Assembly: GCA_005765155.1 (NCBI GenBank)
Contig: VCCP01000001.1
Location: 4,278,001-4,342,000 of the forward strand
Reading direction: 5' to 3'
From: Zelopaecilomyces penicillatus
Taxonomy: Eukaryota; Ascomycota; Sordariomycetes; Hypocreales; Pseudodiploosporaceae
Length of the DNA: 64,000 nucleotides
In this document: positions 12,113 to 24,421 of the stretch, piece after piece
Layout: the number at the start of each line of letters is the position of its first letter
Position numbering within the stretch: the first letter of the stretch is position 1
Position numbers and translations under genes: made by a program
Notes under the pieces: generated by a model
The model's database searches: none
What the model was told of the DNA's origin: nothing
Seen by the model: only the letters and a program-made list of their open reading frames with translations

Positions 12113-15100
12113 ATGGACTCAGGCGATAGTCAGTATCTCTTCAAAGAGACTCGTTTAAACCTTGAACCTCCCTCCTCGGCTTCCGTCATTACAATCCGAG
12201 TGCCCTCTAGTTCTGGTGGCCGAGGGCGCTCAAAGTCTAACCACGACTCATCTATCGAAGATGAAACAACATTCCGACTAAAAAACCTCGCCAACTCAGC
12301 ATCAATATACAGACGACAATGGCATGACTCGCCGCGCAGCTTTTTGTGGAGGATCTTGGAGGATGGCACCCTGCTCAGCGTCCGAGTGGTTGATGTTTGC
12401 AAGAAGGACAAGGTTGCCGATACCTCTCTAATTTTCAACTTTCACTTCTCTACGCCAATTCAACCGGGCTGTGTGACATTCTCTGACCCTGAGGAACATG
12501 ATGCGTTATGCATCAACGTGCTGGACCAATCAACCCAACTCTATACCTTTACCCTTAGACCCGATCATTTCAGGAAGAGAGCGGCGGTAGATGCTGGGCT
12601 GCCTGACATTTGCAAAGTGCAATCTCCAGCTGGTCTAAGCTTCAAGAGCCCGCATCGAATGATAGCTGTGTCGGCGCACACCTTACTTGTAACGGTCAAT
12701 GATGGTGGTATGATTCGTTTTGACAGGCACAGAGCAGATGATGGTATGTTTCTTCCAAGAAGGTTTCCCCAGGATGCAAGCTTGACAGTTACTGACACGC
12801 ATTTAGCTTCAAATGTCCTTTGGAAGGAATCCTTCTTCAACGTGCAGGGTTGGGCCCAGAACCTACGAAGTTTGCTGCCGTTCCAGGGGAAACATATGAT
12901 TAAATACGGCAAAATCAACATGGAATACAGCGCCGCGACCTCAGTACAAGTAACGTCTTTCGGTCTGGAAGATTGTTTGTTTGCGATTACCGTTTGCCTC
13001 GACCACCGCATCCGCATCTGGAACGTTGATGATGGCCAAATACTTCATACACTAGACCTTTTGAATGCCGAAAGATCACCTCAGGATATGGGCAAGTGGT
13101 CCATTGACCCATCTCAGTCAAATCTCATTCAGATTATTGGCAGGAATCGGGGACAGAGAATTTGTGCAACATATTCACCCATAGGCCCCGGAGAGTTCAA
13201 GTTCTGGAAAATCATCGCCAAGGACTCCCACACCATTGTTGTAGAGGACTTGTTTCCCAAGTGTACCTTGCTTCCAGTGACTCCATCTTCATCGGACATC
13301 TGGACACTAGCCGACTTCGTTCTATCTTCTCCATCCGAAGGCTCAATCAGTCTCTGGACTCTTTGGAAGAATAACATGACATACCGGGTGCAACGTTTGG
13401 AACTGGACCGCAAGAACATGTCACAGAGCTGGGAAGATAACTGGGATAACGTGTATTCCGATACTAAAGCCTTGACTGCTCTGACTTCTGGTCCTAGCGA
13501 TCCTACTGATGTTACAGAGAAATGGCTACAAACAATTCTGCAACCCGGCAGGTTCACAAAAACGACGTTGGAGACTGCCCTTGGCATCTATGAACGAGGA
13601 CTTGGGACACCGAAAGACAGCAGTAAAGGTCGCGGCCTGGCCGAATCCATTTGCTCAGTTCTGGGCGCCACAGCTTCTCTTGAAAGGGGTGCATCTGGCA
13701 CGATGGATTATGAGCAGTTTCGAGCATCAAGCGAAACCCAATGGCGAAGATTCTATCGACTTTTGGTCGAACTGGATAAACAAAGAGGGGAGGCCATTGG
13801 GCTCTCTTATGACGCGGAAGCCGATATGACTTGGGTGGTTTGTGCCGATCTTCTCTCTGCTGTCAGGGAGTGTAGCAGTCTGGAACGGGTTTATCACAAC
13901 CTATCTGTACCAGATGAGGGGGTAGCACAGCTAGCTGCACTTGTTGGCTCTGCTATTACCTTCGTTGAGGGATTTTCAGACAATTATCTACAGACTTGCA
14001 ACGCTGTATTGAGATCGGAGTTGTTTGAGGAATCCTCCAAGACGGCAATGGAACGGATTCAATACTTTTCCGACAAATCTGGTTTTTGGCGTGGAATCAC
14101 AGATGAGGATTGTGCTCAGGTGGTGGACGCGCTCGGGACAAACTTCAGCCACGTTACAAACGATCTCTACCGTGGCCTTGTTGGTCTGATAGTAGAACCG
14201 ATTGATACACAAGCTCGGAGCCTGAACTATCCGTTGACCGAATTTGGAAGAAAACTTGTCATGAAGGCGGTTCAGGAGAATATTGCACTGCAGTGGAGAG
14301 TTTGTTTCAGCCAGCTCATCCTATTAGTTCACATGGAATTCGAATTCGACAACGAGGACGAAGCCCTGCACAATCGCGTTGATATTGGCATTGCTTTTCA
14401 ACAGCTAATTGGCGCTCTACGAAGGCTAGAACTTCTGAAATGGCTAGTGCAGACAGAAGTCGCAGTGCCGGTCCCCGGTTCAGAACAGAGTGCGCATGTG
14501 AAGAAAGTTGGGGAAGAGACCCAAGTAATAACCGCGCTGGAAGCCAATGTCGGACATCTACTTGGCTTTGAACATATGAAGAACGAGCCGCTGTCAGTGA
14601 GCTTGACAGACCTAGTCACAAACATTTGCTCCCCGGATAGTGATATAGAGGCGTCACCACCCCTTATCCAATGCTCGCTGATCAAACACGAAAGAGCTGA
14701 CCTGGCTCTGGATCTGGCGCCTTTCTGCGACCGAAATCCCTTCTCGGTTTATATCCAGGGCCGTGTACTACTGTCGCTGAAAGATTATGACTCGGCAGCC
14801 ATCAACTTCAAGAAAGCGGCCTATGAAATGAGTAAGTGATTTATACAAAGTAGCTTTCAAGTATAGACCATGCTAACTGAATAAATAGGCAACAAAAATG
14901 TTCAACTCGACCGGCATAGTAGCGGACTGCTTGACGATACCGAATGGAATCTTCTCAACAGCGGCCCCGCAAACTATTACTCTCATATTTTGGCCCTCTA
15001 CGAAACACAGAGGGCTTATTCCTATGTAGTTGACTTTGGCAGACTTGCGATTCAATTTATCACCCACAAAGCAGAGGATGCTGACGCCAGGACGGATACA

Positions 15101-15721
15101 CTAAGCCGTCTATTCAACGCTGCTCTGGCGACATCCCAGTTCGAGCTTGCTCACACAACTTTGTTGTCTATCAAGGATCGGGCCCTGAGGCAGCCGAGTT
15201 TACGCAAATTAGTGGACAAGATGTGCGAGACGTTTCACAATATTGAGCTCGTGAGCTTCCCCTTTCCTGGAATGCAGCAGGATGTGGACGATATTCTTGC
15301 ACAGAAATGCAGGAACACCATGGACGTTGTGCAGGGTTTCCCGTACCACCAGGTCCTCTACTCATGGAGAATCAAGCGGAACAACTACCGGGGCGCCGCG
15401 TCGGTGATCCTGGACCGGATCCAGAAACTGAGGATGGTAGGGGAGGGTGACAGGATATCAGGGGATGATATTCTCGACACACCAGTGACAAGACAGTATC
15501 TACTGCTTATCAACGCACTTAGCTGTGTGGATGCTAAGCAAGCCTGGATCTTTGATGAGGCGGTGCCTGGCGTCGGGCAAAATGTGAACACGCCAAGTAA
15601 GCGAAAAGTGGTATCGTTGGCGGATATCAGGAAGCAATACCAAGACGAACTGGACCGCATTGCCGCAATACAGAACAACCAATTTGGGTTTGAAGCGGAC
15701 GATGTTATGGATGTGGTATGA
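12113..15721 (+). CDS. NUP120: nucleoporin Nup120/Nup160 (Y-complex scaffold)
   Basis: ATG 12113 is the first in-frame ATG; the frame is open upstream but lacks an ATG. Proposed exons are 12113-12743, 12807-14831 and 14889-15721, encoding about 1162 residues. The N-terminal third has beta-propeller-like repeats typical of Nup120/Nup160, including HRIRIWNVDDGQILHTLDL. The rest is alpha-helical solenoid ending in a short acidic tail. The family is a scaffold component of the nuclear pore Y complex (Nup107-160/Nup84). The last intron (14832-14888) has GTAAGT, a TGCTAAC branch site and TAG. A 63-nt segment at 12744-12806 looks like an intron without stops. Removing it joins RADD to ASNVLWKESFFN, which reads as the expected strand, whereas keeping it inserts 21 atypical residues. 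The family call rests on overall pattern; domain borders are approximate. Confidence 0.85.
12744..12806 (+). other. putative stop-free in-frame intron in nup120
   Basis: Donor GTATGT, internal TACTGAC branch-like sequence, acceptor TTTAG. The length of 63 nt is a multiple of three and has no stop, so retention keeps the frame and adds 21 residues. Called an intron from motif quality and from the better protein continuity when it is removed. Confidence 0.75.
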
Positions 15722-16013
15722 GGTCGCGATAAATTAAACAATGTAGAATAATTGCACTTTTTTTCAGCAAATGTCACATATAGGCTGGAATGCCTCTGGA
15801 GGAGACATGGCATCGGGTTTCTTTTTTCAGTTTTGAGGGGATAATTGTCAGTTTTCTTCTCTCGGTCAAAAAAGTTTCTACACAGCAACTACAAAATTTC
15901 CCCTGGCGAGCTTCCCATTTCATACCGAAAAAACGCCGAACCCTATGCTAGAAAAAGCCTGACAGCCCATCATTCCATTTGCCTGTTCAAAGGCTTAAAG
16001 ACAACTGTTACCC

Positions 16014-17161
16014 TCACGCCATCGCCGCGAGCTTATCAGGGGCTGGGGGCAGACTTTGGGTGCCTGATGCTGGCGCGGCTGGGCTATCGGGTGCTTGGCG
16101 GTATAGAATGATTTCTGATTGTTTAAAGTAGCGGCGAGCATCTGAATCACGGTTAGAGAAGAAGAAGAAAAGTTACCAGGATAAGTGGCGCTGATTAGAA
16201 TGGACAAGAAATGAAATGCTCTCAACTGACCTTCGTCAATGAGGACGAGACTCAAGTAATATCTCGTGGAGAACTTCTTGTTCACGTCTCGGAATGTGGG
16301 TGTCAGATCGAAACCTCCAAGGAACAGCCGTATAGGAATAGTCTCTCCTCGTGAAGGAGAGCCATCCATTATCTCGAACCGTACCAATGTTTCGCTCTCG
16401 TTATACTGGTTCGGGGCAGCACCAGTAGTCTCTCTCCTAATGATAGAGAGTTCCATGTGCTTAATCTTCAACCGGACCAGCAAGAAGTAGATGCGCCCGA
16501 CGATGACATCCTTCAGATGGTACTTGCTCTTACTGTACTCAAACTCAATATGCAAGCAGTCCTCGATACCGACGTCCATCTTGATGCTGCTGTTCATCTC
16601 CGGGGGGATGCGATAGCTGTAAACCCAAAAGTCCTTCTCGCGGATCACATCAGCCATGCGGCGCGAGACCGTAACACGGACAAAGTAGCGCAGCTTGACG
16701 TTGATGCCGTTATACGACTCATACTGCTTCTCGACGTTTTTGAAATTGAAGTCGAAGGTCTGCGGGTGCTGGAGCTCACCTGGCGCGGCGAGCTCCTGGT
16801 TCAGAGAGAGAAACTCGTAGTGGTTCCCGCGATCGAAGAACATCTCTGCCAGGCCGTCAGTACTGTGATTCCCCAAGTATATGGCAGGTAGAGCCCATCT
16901 GGGGGATCCCGAAGGGTATGCGCCCCGGGAAGGCCGCTGCATACCTATGGTGCCAATGAATTGGACCTTGATCCCCGTGTGCTCCAGCCGCTTGCCATCC
17001 TTGGGCCTGACGGTCACGGCGCCCTTGACCGACTCGCCGTCCATGTAGAGCGGCGCCTTTTCGCGCCGGTTTTTGTCGAGCTTGACGTCGACCATGGAGC
17101 GGTCCTCGGCATCATCGAGAACGATGTCGATGTCGACGGGGGTGGAGAAGAAGTACGACAT
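16014..17161 (-). CDS. VPS26: retromer subunit Vps26
   Basis: Minus-strand gene, exons 17161-16945, 16845-16231 and 16141-16014, encoding 319 residues, the usual size for Vps26. The protein starts MSYFFSTPVDIDI. It carries the two-lobed arrestin-like fold signatures LYMDGESVKGAVTVRPKDG, NVEKQYESYNGINVKLRYFVRV, VGIEDCLHIEFEYS and FRDVNKKFSTRYYLSLVL. The last exon supplies DEDARRYFKQSEIILYRQ and a short Pro/Ala tail. It is part of the retromer core (Vps26-Vps29-Vps35), which recycles cargo from endosomes to the trans-Golgi. The first intron (16944-16846, 99 nt) is stop-free and in frame; removal restores QFIGTIEMFFDRGNHYEF. An upstream in-frame ATG at 17182 is possible but MSYFF is the usual start. 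It converges with the nucleoporin gene, 292 bp apart. Confidence 0.95.
16846..16944 (-). other. stop-free in-frame intron in vps26
   Basis: On the minus strand: donor GTATGC, TACTGAC branch-like sequence, acceptor GGCAG. It is 99 nt with no stop codon. Its removal gives the near-invariant GTIEMFFDRG segment of Vps26 and a normal protein length; its retention adds 33 unrelated residues. Confidence 0.9.
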
Positions 17162-18024
17162 ATTGGGCGGGTTTTGCGGCAACAGAGCAGCGCGCAGAGG
17201 ACGCGGCGGGTTTATGAGACCGTCCAGATGTCGGCTAGATGGGGAGTAGGGAAAGGAAAAGATGAGGGTTAGCTAGGTACTGCGCAATTGGCCCTGGGAG
17301 CCAGACACTCTTGGGGATGCCGTCACAAGAAGGTCGCGTTGGACGAGCCTGGCGGAGTTGGCGGCGATGCTGGAGCGTGGCCGTTGAGGCGCTGACGTAC
17401 CTACGCTATCGGGGCGTGTTTAGGTGGGCCTACTCGGTGCCCATGGTGTGCCTGGAGCTGCGTAGCTCTTCAGCGCCATAGCTGCTGAAGAGGACCCTGA
17501 GCTGTTCCAACACAGTGGGGGCCTTCAGGGGAGCAGCGTTTTGAAATCCACTATAACAACCCATGGAGCATCAAGGAATTGGTCATGCGCGGTCATTTGA
17601 AGGAAGTGTGAATTCCTACAGCTATATAAATACTAACAGTATAGCATTTTATCTCACTTCAAATCAATGTCTCTAGTTTCATGCATATATCCAGCGAAAA
17701 TGTGATTGTGAGTAGTCAAACTCCTGGTCGCACCAGTTCATCATTAAAGGAGGTACCGAGGTACCTAGCAACTCAGAAGCACTTGGACACCGTTGATTAC
17801 CTGAGCCGGATCCTGCCGACAGATTTTGCCCAGTCACGTGCGATGTCACGCTATCTATAACTCGGCACCCCACCAGCCGGCTTAAGCTCGGGTCACATCC
17901 TTTGCGCTCACGTGGAGCGAGCCCTAGAACTTTTCCCGCCCACACGAAATCGCCAAACAATTCGTGATCGCGGACGGACTCAAGATACCCTCAATCCCCG
18001 ACATCTCAACTCACAACCGGCAGG
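17162..18024. other. divergent promoter region vps26 / rpl9
   Basis: About 860 bp between two divergent starts. It includes a TATATAAATA-like element near 17624-17633 and a direct GAGGTACC repeat near 17750-17764. No gene was seen. Confidence 0.5.
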
Positions 18025-18948
18025 ATGAAGTACATTCATTCTCAGGAGCTCCTGGAAATTCCAGAGGGTGGTATGTGCTGGCATTTTCTTTCCCGCTGAA
18101 ATTGCACCCGTCTTTTCTCGCTGGTTTTTGCGCGTCCATGGTGGGCGATGGAGGGCCAGCGGGAGGAAGGAATACGGGGGGACACGAAGCATATTGGAGA
18201 CTTGAAGAATTGGGAAAGAATCAACACTAATTTGGGCGTGCGAATAGTCAAGGTCAACATCAAGTCGCGCATCGTCGCTGTCGAGGGTCCCCGAGGTACG
18301 ACTATCTAGACAAGCTCTAGGGAATTCAAGGAACACAGTCTGACTTGGAGGGAAACAGGGAAGCTGGTCAAGGACCTGAGCCACTTGGCTGTCAACTTCG
18401 GCCACCCCAAGAAGAACACCATCTCCATTGAGATCCACCACGGCTCACGCAAGAATGTCGCCACTCTCCGAACCGTCCGATCGCTCATCCACAACCTGAT
18501 CATCGGTGTCACCAAGGGCTTCAAGTACAAGATGCGATACGTCTATGCCCATTTTCCCATCAACGTCAACGTCGAGAAGAACTCCGAGTCTGGCAACCAT
18601 GAGGTCGAGATCCGAAACTTCATTGGCGAGAAGATTGTCCGACGAGTAATCATGGCCCCCGGCGTCGATGTCGAGGTCTCCAAGTCCCAGAAGGACGAGC
18701 TTGTCCTGAGCGGCAACTCCCTGGAGAACGTCTCCCAGAGCGCTGCCGATATCCAGCAGATTTGCCGGGTGCGAAACAAGGATATCCGAAAGGTACTATT
18801 TACCCGAATTGGACTTTGTTCATGTGGTTTATCTATATCACCTATGAGCCAATTATTTTATGTGTGTGTGTGAGTCACGATGCTAACTGTTATCTAGTTC
18901 TTGGACGGTCTGTACGTCTCCGAGAAGGGTAACATCGTTGAAGAGTAA
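18025..18948 (+). CDS. RPL9: 60S ribosomal protein L9 (uL6)
   Basis: Four exons: 18025-18070, 18248-18295, 18359-18792 and 18898-18948, giving 192 residues (yeast Rpl9 is 191). The start MKYIHSQELLEIPEG and joins such as EGVKVNIKSRIV, GPRGKLVKDLSHL and DIRKFLDGLYVSEKG match uL6. It has the two uL6 repeats, including MRYVYAHFPINVNVE and the IRNFIGEKIVRRV segment. The protein sits near the base of the P stalk in the large cytosolic ribosomal subunit. Intron density at the 5' end (177 nt and 63 nt) is typical of ribosomal protein genes. The last intron has a TGCTAAC branch site. Confidence 0.97.
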
Positions 18949-19769
18949 GACATGGAAATGAACGCGGATCTTGGTTTCTTTTGCGTTTCTGGGTCTCAGG
19001 AGTGGCGAAGGTTCATCATTGCATGTCACGTAGCAGGGGCTACCAAAACAAATACATTTAAAAAGTAAAGCAATGCGAGCAACGACGTCTCTGTGCCACG
19101 ACCATTTATACTACTCACTTCGAATCAAAAACAAAATTGTGACGACTGATCCACTGGAGAGCAATTGGGAAAACTTAGCATTCAAATGGATTAGATTTTT
19201 AATGAACTAGTCAAGCGTTGCCATCATTTTTCATTGATCATTGAGCTAAGTTGCCCTCAAACGCACACACAAATTGTGGCCTGTCTATGTTTTGCCAAAA
19301 TAACTATAACGCAAACCCCCACGTGTGAGAGCAGAAAACATGAATACATCAGCACATGCTATGATAAATCATCAACTTCATCTCAACCCTGCTGCAAGGG
19401 CTCTCTCAAACTGGTCCTGTTCATTTTGTCTCATTGCGCGCGCTTCATGCCTCGTCATTCTTATCTCTTTTTCTCACACTCTCATGATAAGCAAGCGATG
19501 TACCCTCCAGGACACAACCCAACGTATGTCATCAACAACACACCATATTAAAGCCAGAAAAGCAAAAAAAGCAAAATAAATCCCAAGGGCGGTATGTATA
19601 TATCTCAAGCCCTGAAAGCGTAACGCCAAATGCTCCAAATGCGTAGAAAGAATGGGGAAAATTCCCGAAATTAAGTTCAAGTTTAAGCTGAATATACTCA
19701 GAAGCTTGGTATGGAGCCGTGTCCGCGGAGGCTCATGTACAAGACGTCACGTCCAGACGAGTGGCAAGT
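18949..19769. other. convergent intergenic rpl9 / membrane protein
   Basis: 3' regions of two convergent genes. Short open frames at 19234-19579 show no coding character and probably lie in untranslated sequence. Confidence 0.45.
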
Positions 19770-21086
19770 CTATGGCCGCCTCGAGGACCGGGTGTATTGT
19801 GATTTCGCTCCTCTGCTGTCCTTGGTGCGGTAGCTGCGATGTGTCCGGCCTCCAGAACTTGAACTACCTAGGGGGGATTGTTAGTAAAGCGTGTCCTTGG
19901 ATTTCCAGTCCCCCCAGGCATCGGCGGATCGAAGGGTAACGGGTTTCGACTTACTTGGACTGGTCGTAGAGGCGTCATAACTGTAATAGGAATTGCTGTA
20001 ACGGGACGGGGCCTTGCGGGAAGACGGCTTCTTATCCTTCTTCATATTCAGGAGCGCGAGAAGGGTTGCGGCGCCTCCGGCGAGGCCTAACCATTTCGCT
20101 CCACTCGACTTCTTCTTCTCGGGCTTCTCATGGCGACGGGATCCAGCTGAGGAGGGGCTGCCGCCCTTGCCAAACCAACCGGAATGCTGGTCTCGGCGGG
20201 AGTAGGCAGATGGCGCTCGGCTGCCGTGTCTAGAGTATCGCTCCTCGTAGACATCAACGTGCTCGTGAGACTTGTCCTTTTTCTTACCAAAGAGCACATG
20301 CCAGAGACCGCGGGCAATGCAGCAGAAGGCAAGCAGCAACAGGAGCGCAACACCGGCTAGTACACCAATGACGATTCCGGCAATCGCACCAGGGCTGAGG
20401 CCACCGCCGCCAGTGCCCTCGTGGCCGCCGTCTGCCCCGATAGCACCACCATCTCCAGTCTCGGTTGCTACGGCCGTGCCAGAGATCGTTCTGGTGACGA
20501 TCCCAGCCCCGGGGGTGTTGGTACCTGTTGGGTCGACGCCGTGTGTGATCGTAGTAGTTCCCGTAATCCGATAAGGGGCCGAGTACTGGGTCGTCACTTT
20601 GCCATCGGAGGTGATGATGATGGTTGATGGCTCAGCGTAGCCGAATTTTGAAGAGCACTGACCCTTTGCGGCACACGTTTGCCAGCCAGCACAGCAAATC
20701 TTGCCGCAGGCTTCCTGCTCGGGGCTCTGGGGGATACAGTCAACACCCTCTGTCGGCTGCGGCGGCGGCGCCCAATTCGTCATGAGGGTTTTGGTGTATG
20801 TGTGTGTCTCTGTCCAGGTGGTCACAATTGCGCCGTTCTGCCGTCCTTTCAGTCCTTGACGGCCTACGCAAGTCGCGACGCTGTTCGCCAGCGTCGTGCA
20901 CGCCTCATTGGGTCTGCAGCAGAGCTCATTGGAAGCACCACAGTAGGCCTTGCAGTCTCTTAGCATGAGGTACGAGTAGCCAGCGTCATGGAGCGAGTCT
21001 CGCGGGTACGGTGTGGCGGAAACGGTTGTGACCGTCGCCGCAAGTAGCATCAGCCATTGCGTCGAAGCAGAGGTAATAGAGCGCAT
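19770..21086 (-). CDS. cysteine-rich single-pass membrane protein, function unknown
   Basis: Minus strand, exons 21086-19955 and 19867-19770, predicted 409 residues. A signal peptide (about 1-24, MRSITSASTQWLMLLAATVT) precedes an extracellular region with a first Cys group (C45, C49, C56, C57, C63, C73) and a second (C117, C127, C131, C132, C138, C144). A Thr/Gly-rich linker follows, then one membrane helix at about 233-258 (GAIAGIVIGVLAGVALLLLLAFCC). The tail is basic, rich in Ser, Arg, Tyr and Lys, with a second small hydrophobic patch (WLGLAGGAATLLALL). Splicing GTAAGT to CCCTAG adds a Ser/Arg-rich end (SSSSSGGRTHRS and following) in place of a short read-through end. The layout resembles fungal wall-sensor or surface-receptor proteins, but no specific family is claimed. 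The start at 21086 is chosen because it gives the signal peptide. Confidence 0.85.
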
Positions 21087-22737
21087 TGTGGTCGCGCGAG
21101 CGCCCGTGGGCGAAAACTGTGGATAGAAAGTGTGATGTTTGTCCCTTTCGTTGCAGATGGGTTTTGGTAGTGGACGGTGGTTGACGTCGTCGATGGTGCG
21201 GGCGGATGAGAGGCACCAAGATGGTGAGATCACTCCGTCTCAGCTCCGTAGGCGTGTTGGAATGTGAAAAGCTGCATGGACTCAAACGCTCTGGCTTATT
21301 ATCGCAGGACAGATGCAAATGCTGTGATACAGATTGCAAGCAGTATGAAGAGGGGAAAAGAGTTTGTGCTACGCAGAAAAACTTCAACGTGAGAGAAATC
21401 GGAAGTGTTCAGCTGGCGGTCTCGGCGCTGCACGATGACTTTTAAGAGGCTGGTGATGAGCTGCCAGCACCAACCCCCCAACCTCCCACTATACCACTTT
21501 ACGCGCGCCGTCCAGCCCCTCCATTTCATCAAACACACGATCCGACTCGCGGCCATTGGGTCGCTGGGCTGATTCCCGGTTGCGTCTGCTATTTACCCCT
21601 GACACGTCTGCAAAGGACCCTTCACTACTGTACGTCAAGCAGATGCCCCTGCCGTTGATTTGATGAAAAACGTCCATTGAGCTTCTTTTGTCCAGCGCCA
21701 CTGCGACGGTGTCTCTAGGAGCTGTCCCATTGCGGCGGTTGCTCAGCGGCGGATGCTTCATTCACCACTGAGCAGCAGTTCGTACAGGGACCTACAAGGG
21801 ACCTACAGTGAGTGACAGCGGATTTTAAAGCCCCCTCCCCTCCCCCCGGCTACGGGATGGCGGTGGCTCCGGCGGGGCTGCCAGCGCAGCACCTCGGCGG
21901 CCCAAATTCTCTCCTCGAGCTGCCCCATCGGGACGCTTTGGGCCAGGGTCTGGACCACTATCGATAGTGGCCGGACCAGCAGTCGCCGCTGGCGAACGCC
22001 GGCAAAAGAAACCTGATCCAGCGGAATACGTGGGTTCTTGTTGCCCTACTATTATTACTCACTACAGCTGGCGCGGATGATTGGGCTTAGAGCTGCTCGC
22101 TGTCCATACAGGTAACGCACTCCGTACTCCGGACGCACATACATGTGCAGGCGGAGCAGGATGCACAGCGAAACAGAAGCTTGACCGCCTTGTAGTGGAC
22201 CGTAAGGTATCAATGCGGCAGGGAGTCAGGAGAGAAAAAGGTCCGATCATGCCTCGACCTCGTATGGCCATCGGCACGATCCATTTGCTACATGGAATAA
22301 GCGCAATCTTGGGTGCAAGCATCCGCCTGCTCAAACATCCATCTGTCAATGGATTTGATGACGGCATCATAGGGTTAGCGCCAAGTATGCGATTAAAGGT
22401 GGCTGGTGGGTGGCCGCGAGGCTTGATTAGTCAGTTGCGCCGCAAGTGCCGGCTGATTATCGGTTCGGCTGGGCTGAGTGCGCATCTTAATGGTGGGGCA
22501 GAACTGTGGCTAGTGATCACAACCAAGCTTCCAGAGCTGCGGCTGGTGGCGCCTCACCCACTCTGCTGCGTCGAGTCGCTGAGGAACTACGTAACATAGT
22601 TCGTTGCTCACTGGTTGGCCCGCATCTCCAACGCCCTCGCACCTTCAAACCTCATATCTCACCAAGCTCCTCTAGCCCTCTACCTAGTCGCGCGACTCCA
22701 TCTCTAGCAACTCCTCTGCAGCTGCGACACTGCCATC
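21087..22737. other. divergent intergenic region, membrane protein / V-ATPase H
   Basis: About 1.65 kb, moderately G/C-rich. Open frames such as 22081-22599 (172 codons, +) show no recognisable protein and lie across the expected V-ATPase promoter, so they are not called. The 100 bp before ATG 22738 is pyrimidine-rich, as in fungal leaders. Confidence 0.5.
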
Positions 22738-24421
22738 ATGTCGCACGAGCCGCCGACCTACCTTTTATCGCTGCAGAGCAACATCAGGCAGCGGCCGATT
22801 CCATGGGACGGTGCTGTTAGAGCTGGCACTCTCACAGATGAGCAGCATGCCAAGATTCGCGCCGTTGACAAGGTCAAGAAGCCCGAGCAGAGGAGGGAGA
22901 TTGTGGAAGGCGACCTTGATGGATACCGATTGCTGTTCGTCGGCGGCGGCGAAGGAAAGCCCAGTGTCTTGGAGAAGGCAGGAAAGCACGCCAATGTGGT
23001 CCAGTACGTCCTGGTGCTGTTGGCAGACCTACTAGATGGTAAGTGGTGAGAGTGAGCATCTTCGCCCCATTGCTCCTTTTCCAGTTGGCCATTGAGGGAG
23101 GAAGTAGCAACCAGTGCCGTGATGCCTATGGATAACAATAGCGACATCCCTCCCCCGGCGAAATGTGCGTATCATGTCAATATGCTAATTTTCAACCTCT
23201 AGTTGTCCCATCCTTAGCCAAATCTCTTACTCAGTCTCCCGACCCGTATCAACATTTCTTACCGTTGCTTCGTTCAAACACTACCGAGGACCCTGTTCCC
23301 TTGCTCACAGTCCACGCACTGGCTAAGTTTATGGTGCTCGCGCAATATGATTCAGAGGCGACTCAACGCGCTCTGCCAATTATGTTCACTTACCTGTCTG
23401 GCCTGACCAAGAACTCCGATGCCGGCCTTCAAGATATTGCTGTCCAGGAGTACTCGTCACTGCTTTATGGTCATGGTCCGCGTGAACAGTTCTGGAACCA
23501 ACGAAGCGAAACCATTGCACCTCTCATCAAGATCCTCGAATCCGCCGCGAACATTGGGAATGGCGGCGACTCATCGGCCAGTCTTTGGAGCGGTACTGCA
23601 GGCACCCGAAGCACAGGCGAGGGGTCTCTGGGTGGCGGCGTTGGACTTCAGCTTCTGTACCACGTCCTCATGGTCATGTGGCAGATGAGCTTTGAGTCGG
23701 AGCAGATTGGCGATGATTTGAACGAGTAAGACCTTCACTCTATTCCCTCACTGATCCTCGTATCTTATTTACGGGCTCCAAACATGCTGGCTGACGCAAT
23801 TGTAGTGAGTACGACATAATTTTGCTGTACACTCACCTGCTACGACTCTCTCCAAAAGAAAAGACGACTCGTCTCATCCTCTCAACTTTGTACAACCTAT
23901 TGGAAAAGAATCAGAGGTCTCTTCTACCTACCGCCGTGCTTGCGCGCTTGCCGTCGATGCTCAGTAACTTAGGTAGTCGCCACCTTGCAGATCCCGATCT
24001 TCTAGAGGATCTGGAGAGCATCAAGGGACTTCTCGAAGAATACACCAAAAACATGACGACATTTGATGAGTATGTGGCAGAGGTCCAGTCAGGTCATCTC
24101 CGCTGGTCACCACCTCACCGCAGCCAGGTGTTCTGGGCAGAAAACGCTCGAAAGATTCTCGAGTTCCAAAACGGCGACATCCCAAAGAAATTGGCCGAGA
24201 TTATGCAAAAGCCATGGGACAACGACAAGCAAGTGTTGGCAATTGCATGCAACGATATTGGCTGTTTAGTCAAGGAGGTTCCAGAGCGAAGGCACCAGCT
24301 GGAGAGGGTTGGCTTAAAGAGAAGAGTCATGGAGCTCATGCAGTCCGACGATGAGAATGTGCGATGGGAGAGTCTACGGGCTTTGGGTGGCTGGTTAAAG
24401 TACAGCTTTGAGCAAAAGTAG
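22738..24421 (+). CDS. VMA13: V-type ATPase V1 subunit H
   Basis: Exons 22738-23038, 23203-23725 and 23806-24421, giving 479 residues (yeast Vma13 is 478). The protein starts with YLLSLQSNIRQRPIPWDGAVRAG. A long HEAT/armadillo-like helical body follows. The C-terminal half contains LEDLESIKGLLEEYTKNMTTFDEYVAEVQSGHLRWSPPH and KPWDNDKQVLAIACNDIGCLVKEVPERR, diagnostic of subunit H. The subunit activates ATP-driven proton pumping when V1 is bound to V0 and inhibits free V1. It acts on vacuolar and other endomembranes. Splice joins give LLADLLDVPSLAKSL and DDLNDEYDIILLYTHLL. A Gly/Ser-rich loop (NIGNGGDSSASLW and following) is more variable than the rest. Confidence 0.96.

Noticed and set aside
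22081..22599. 172-codon plus-strand frame upstream of the V-ATPase H gene
   Set aside because: No recognisable domain; its position fits the promoter region; an opposing frame of 102 codons overlaps it.
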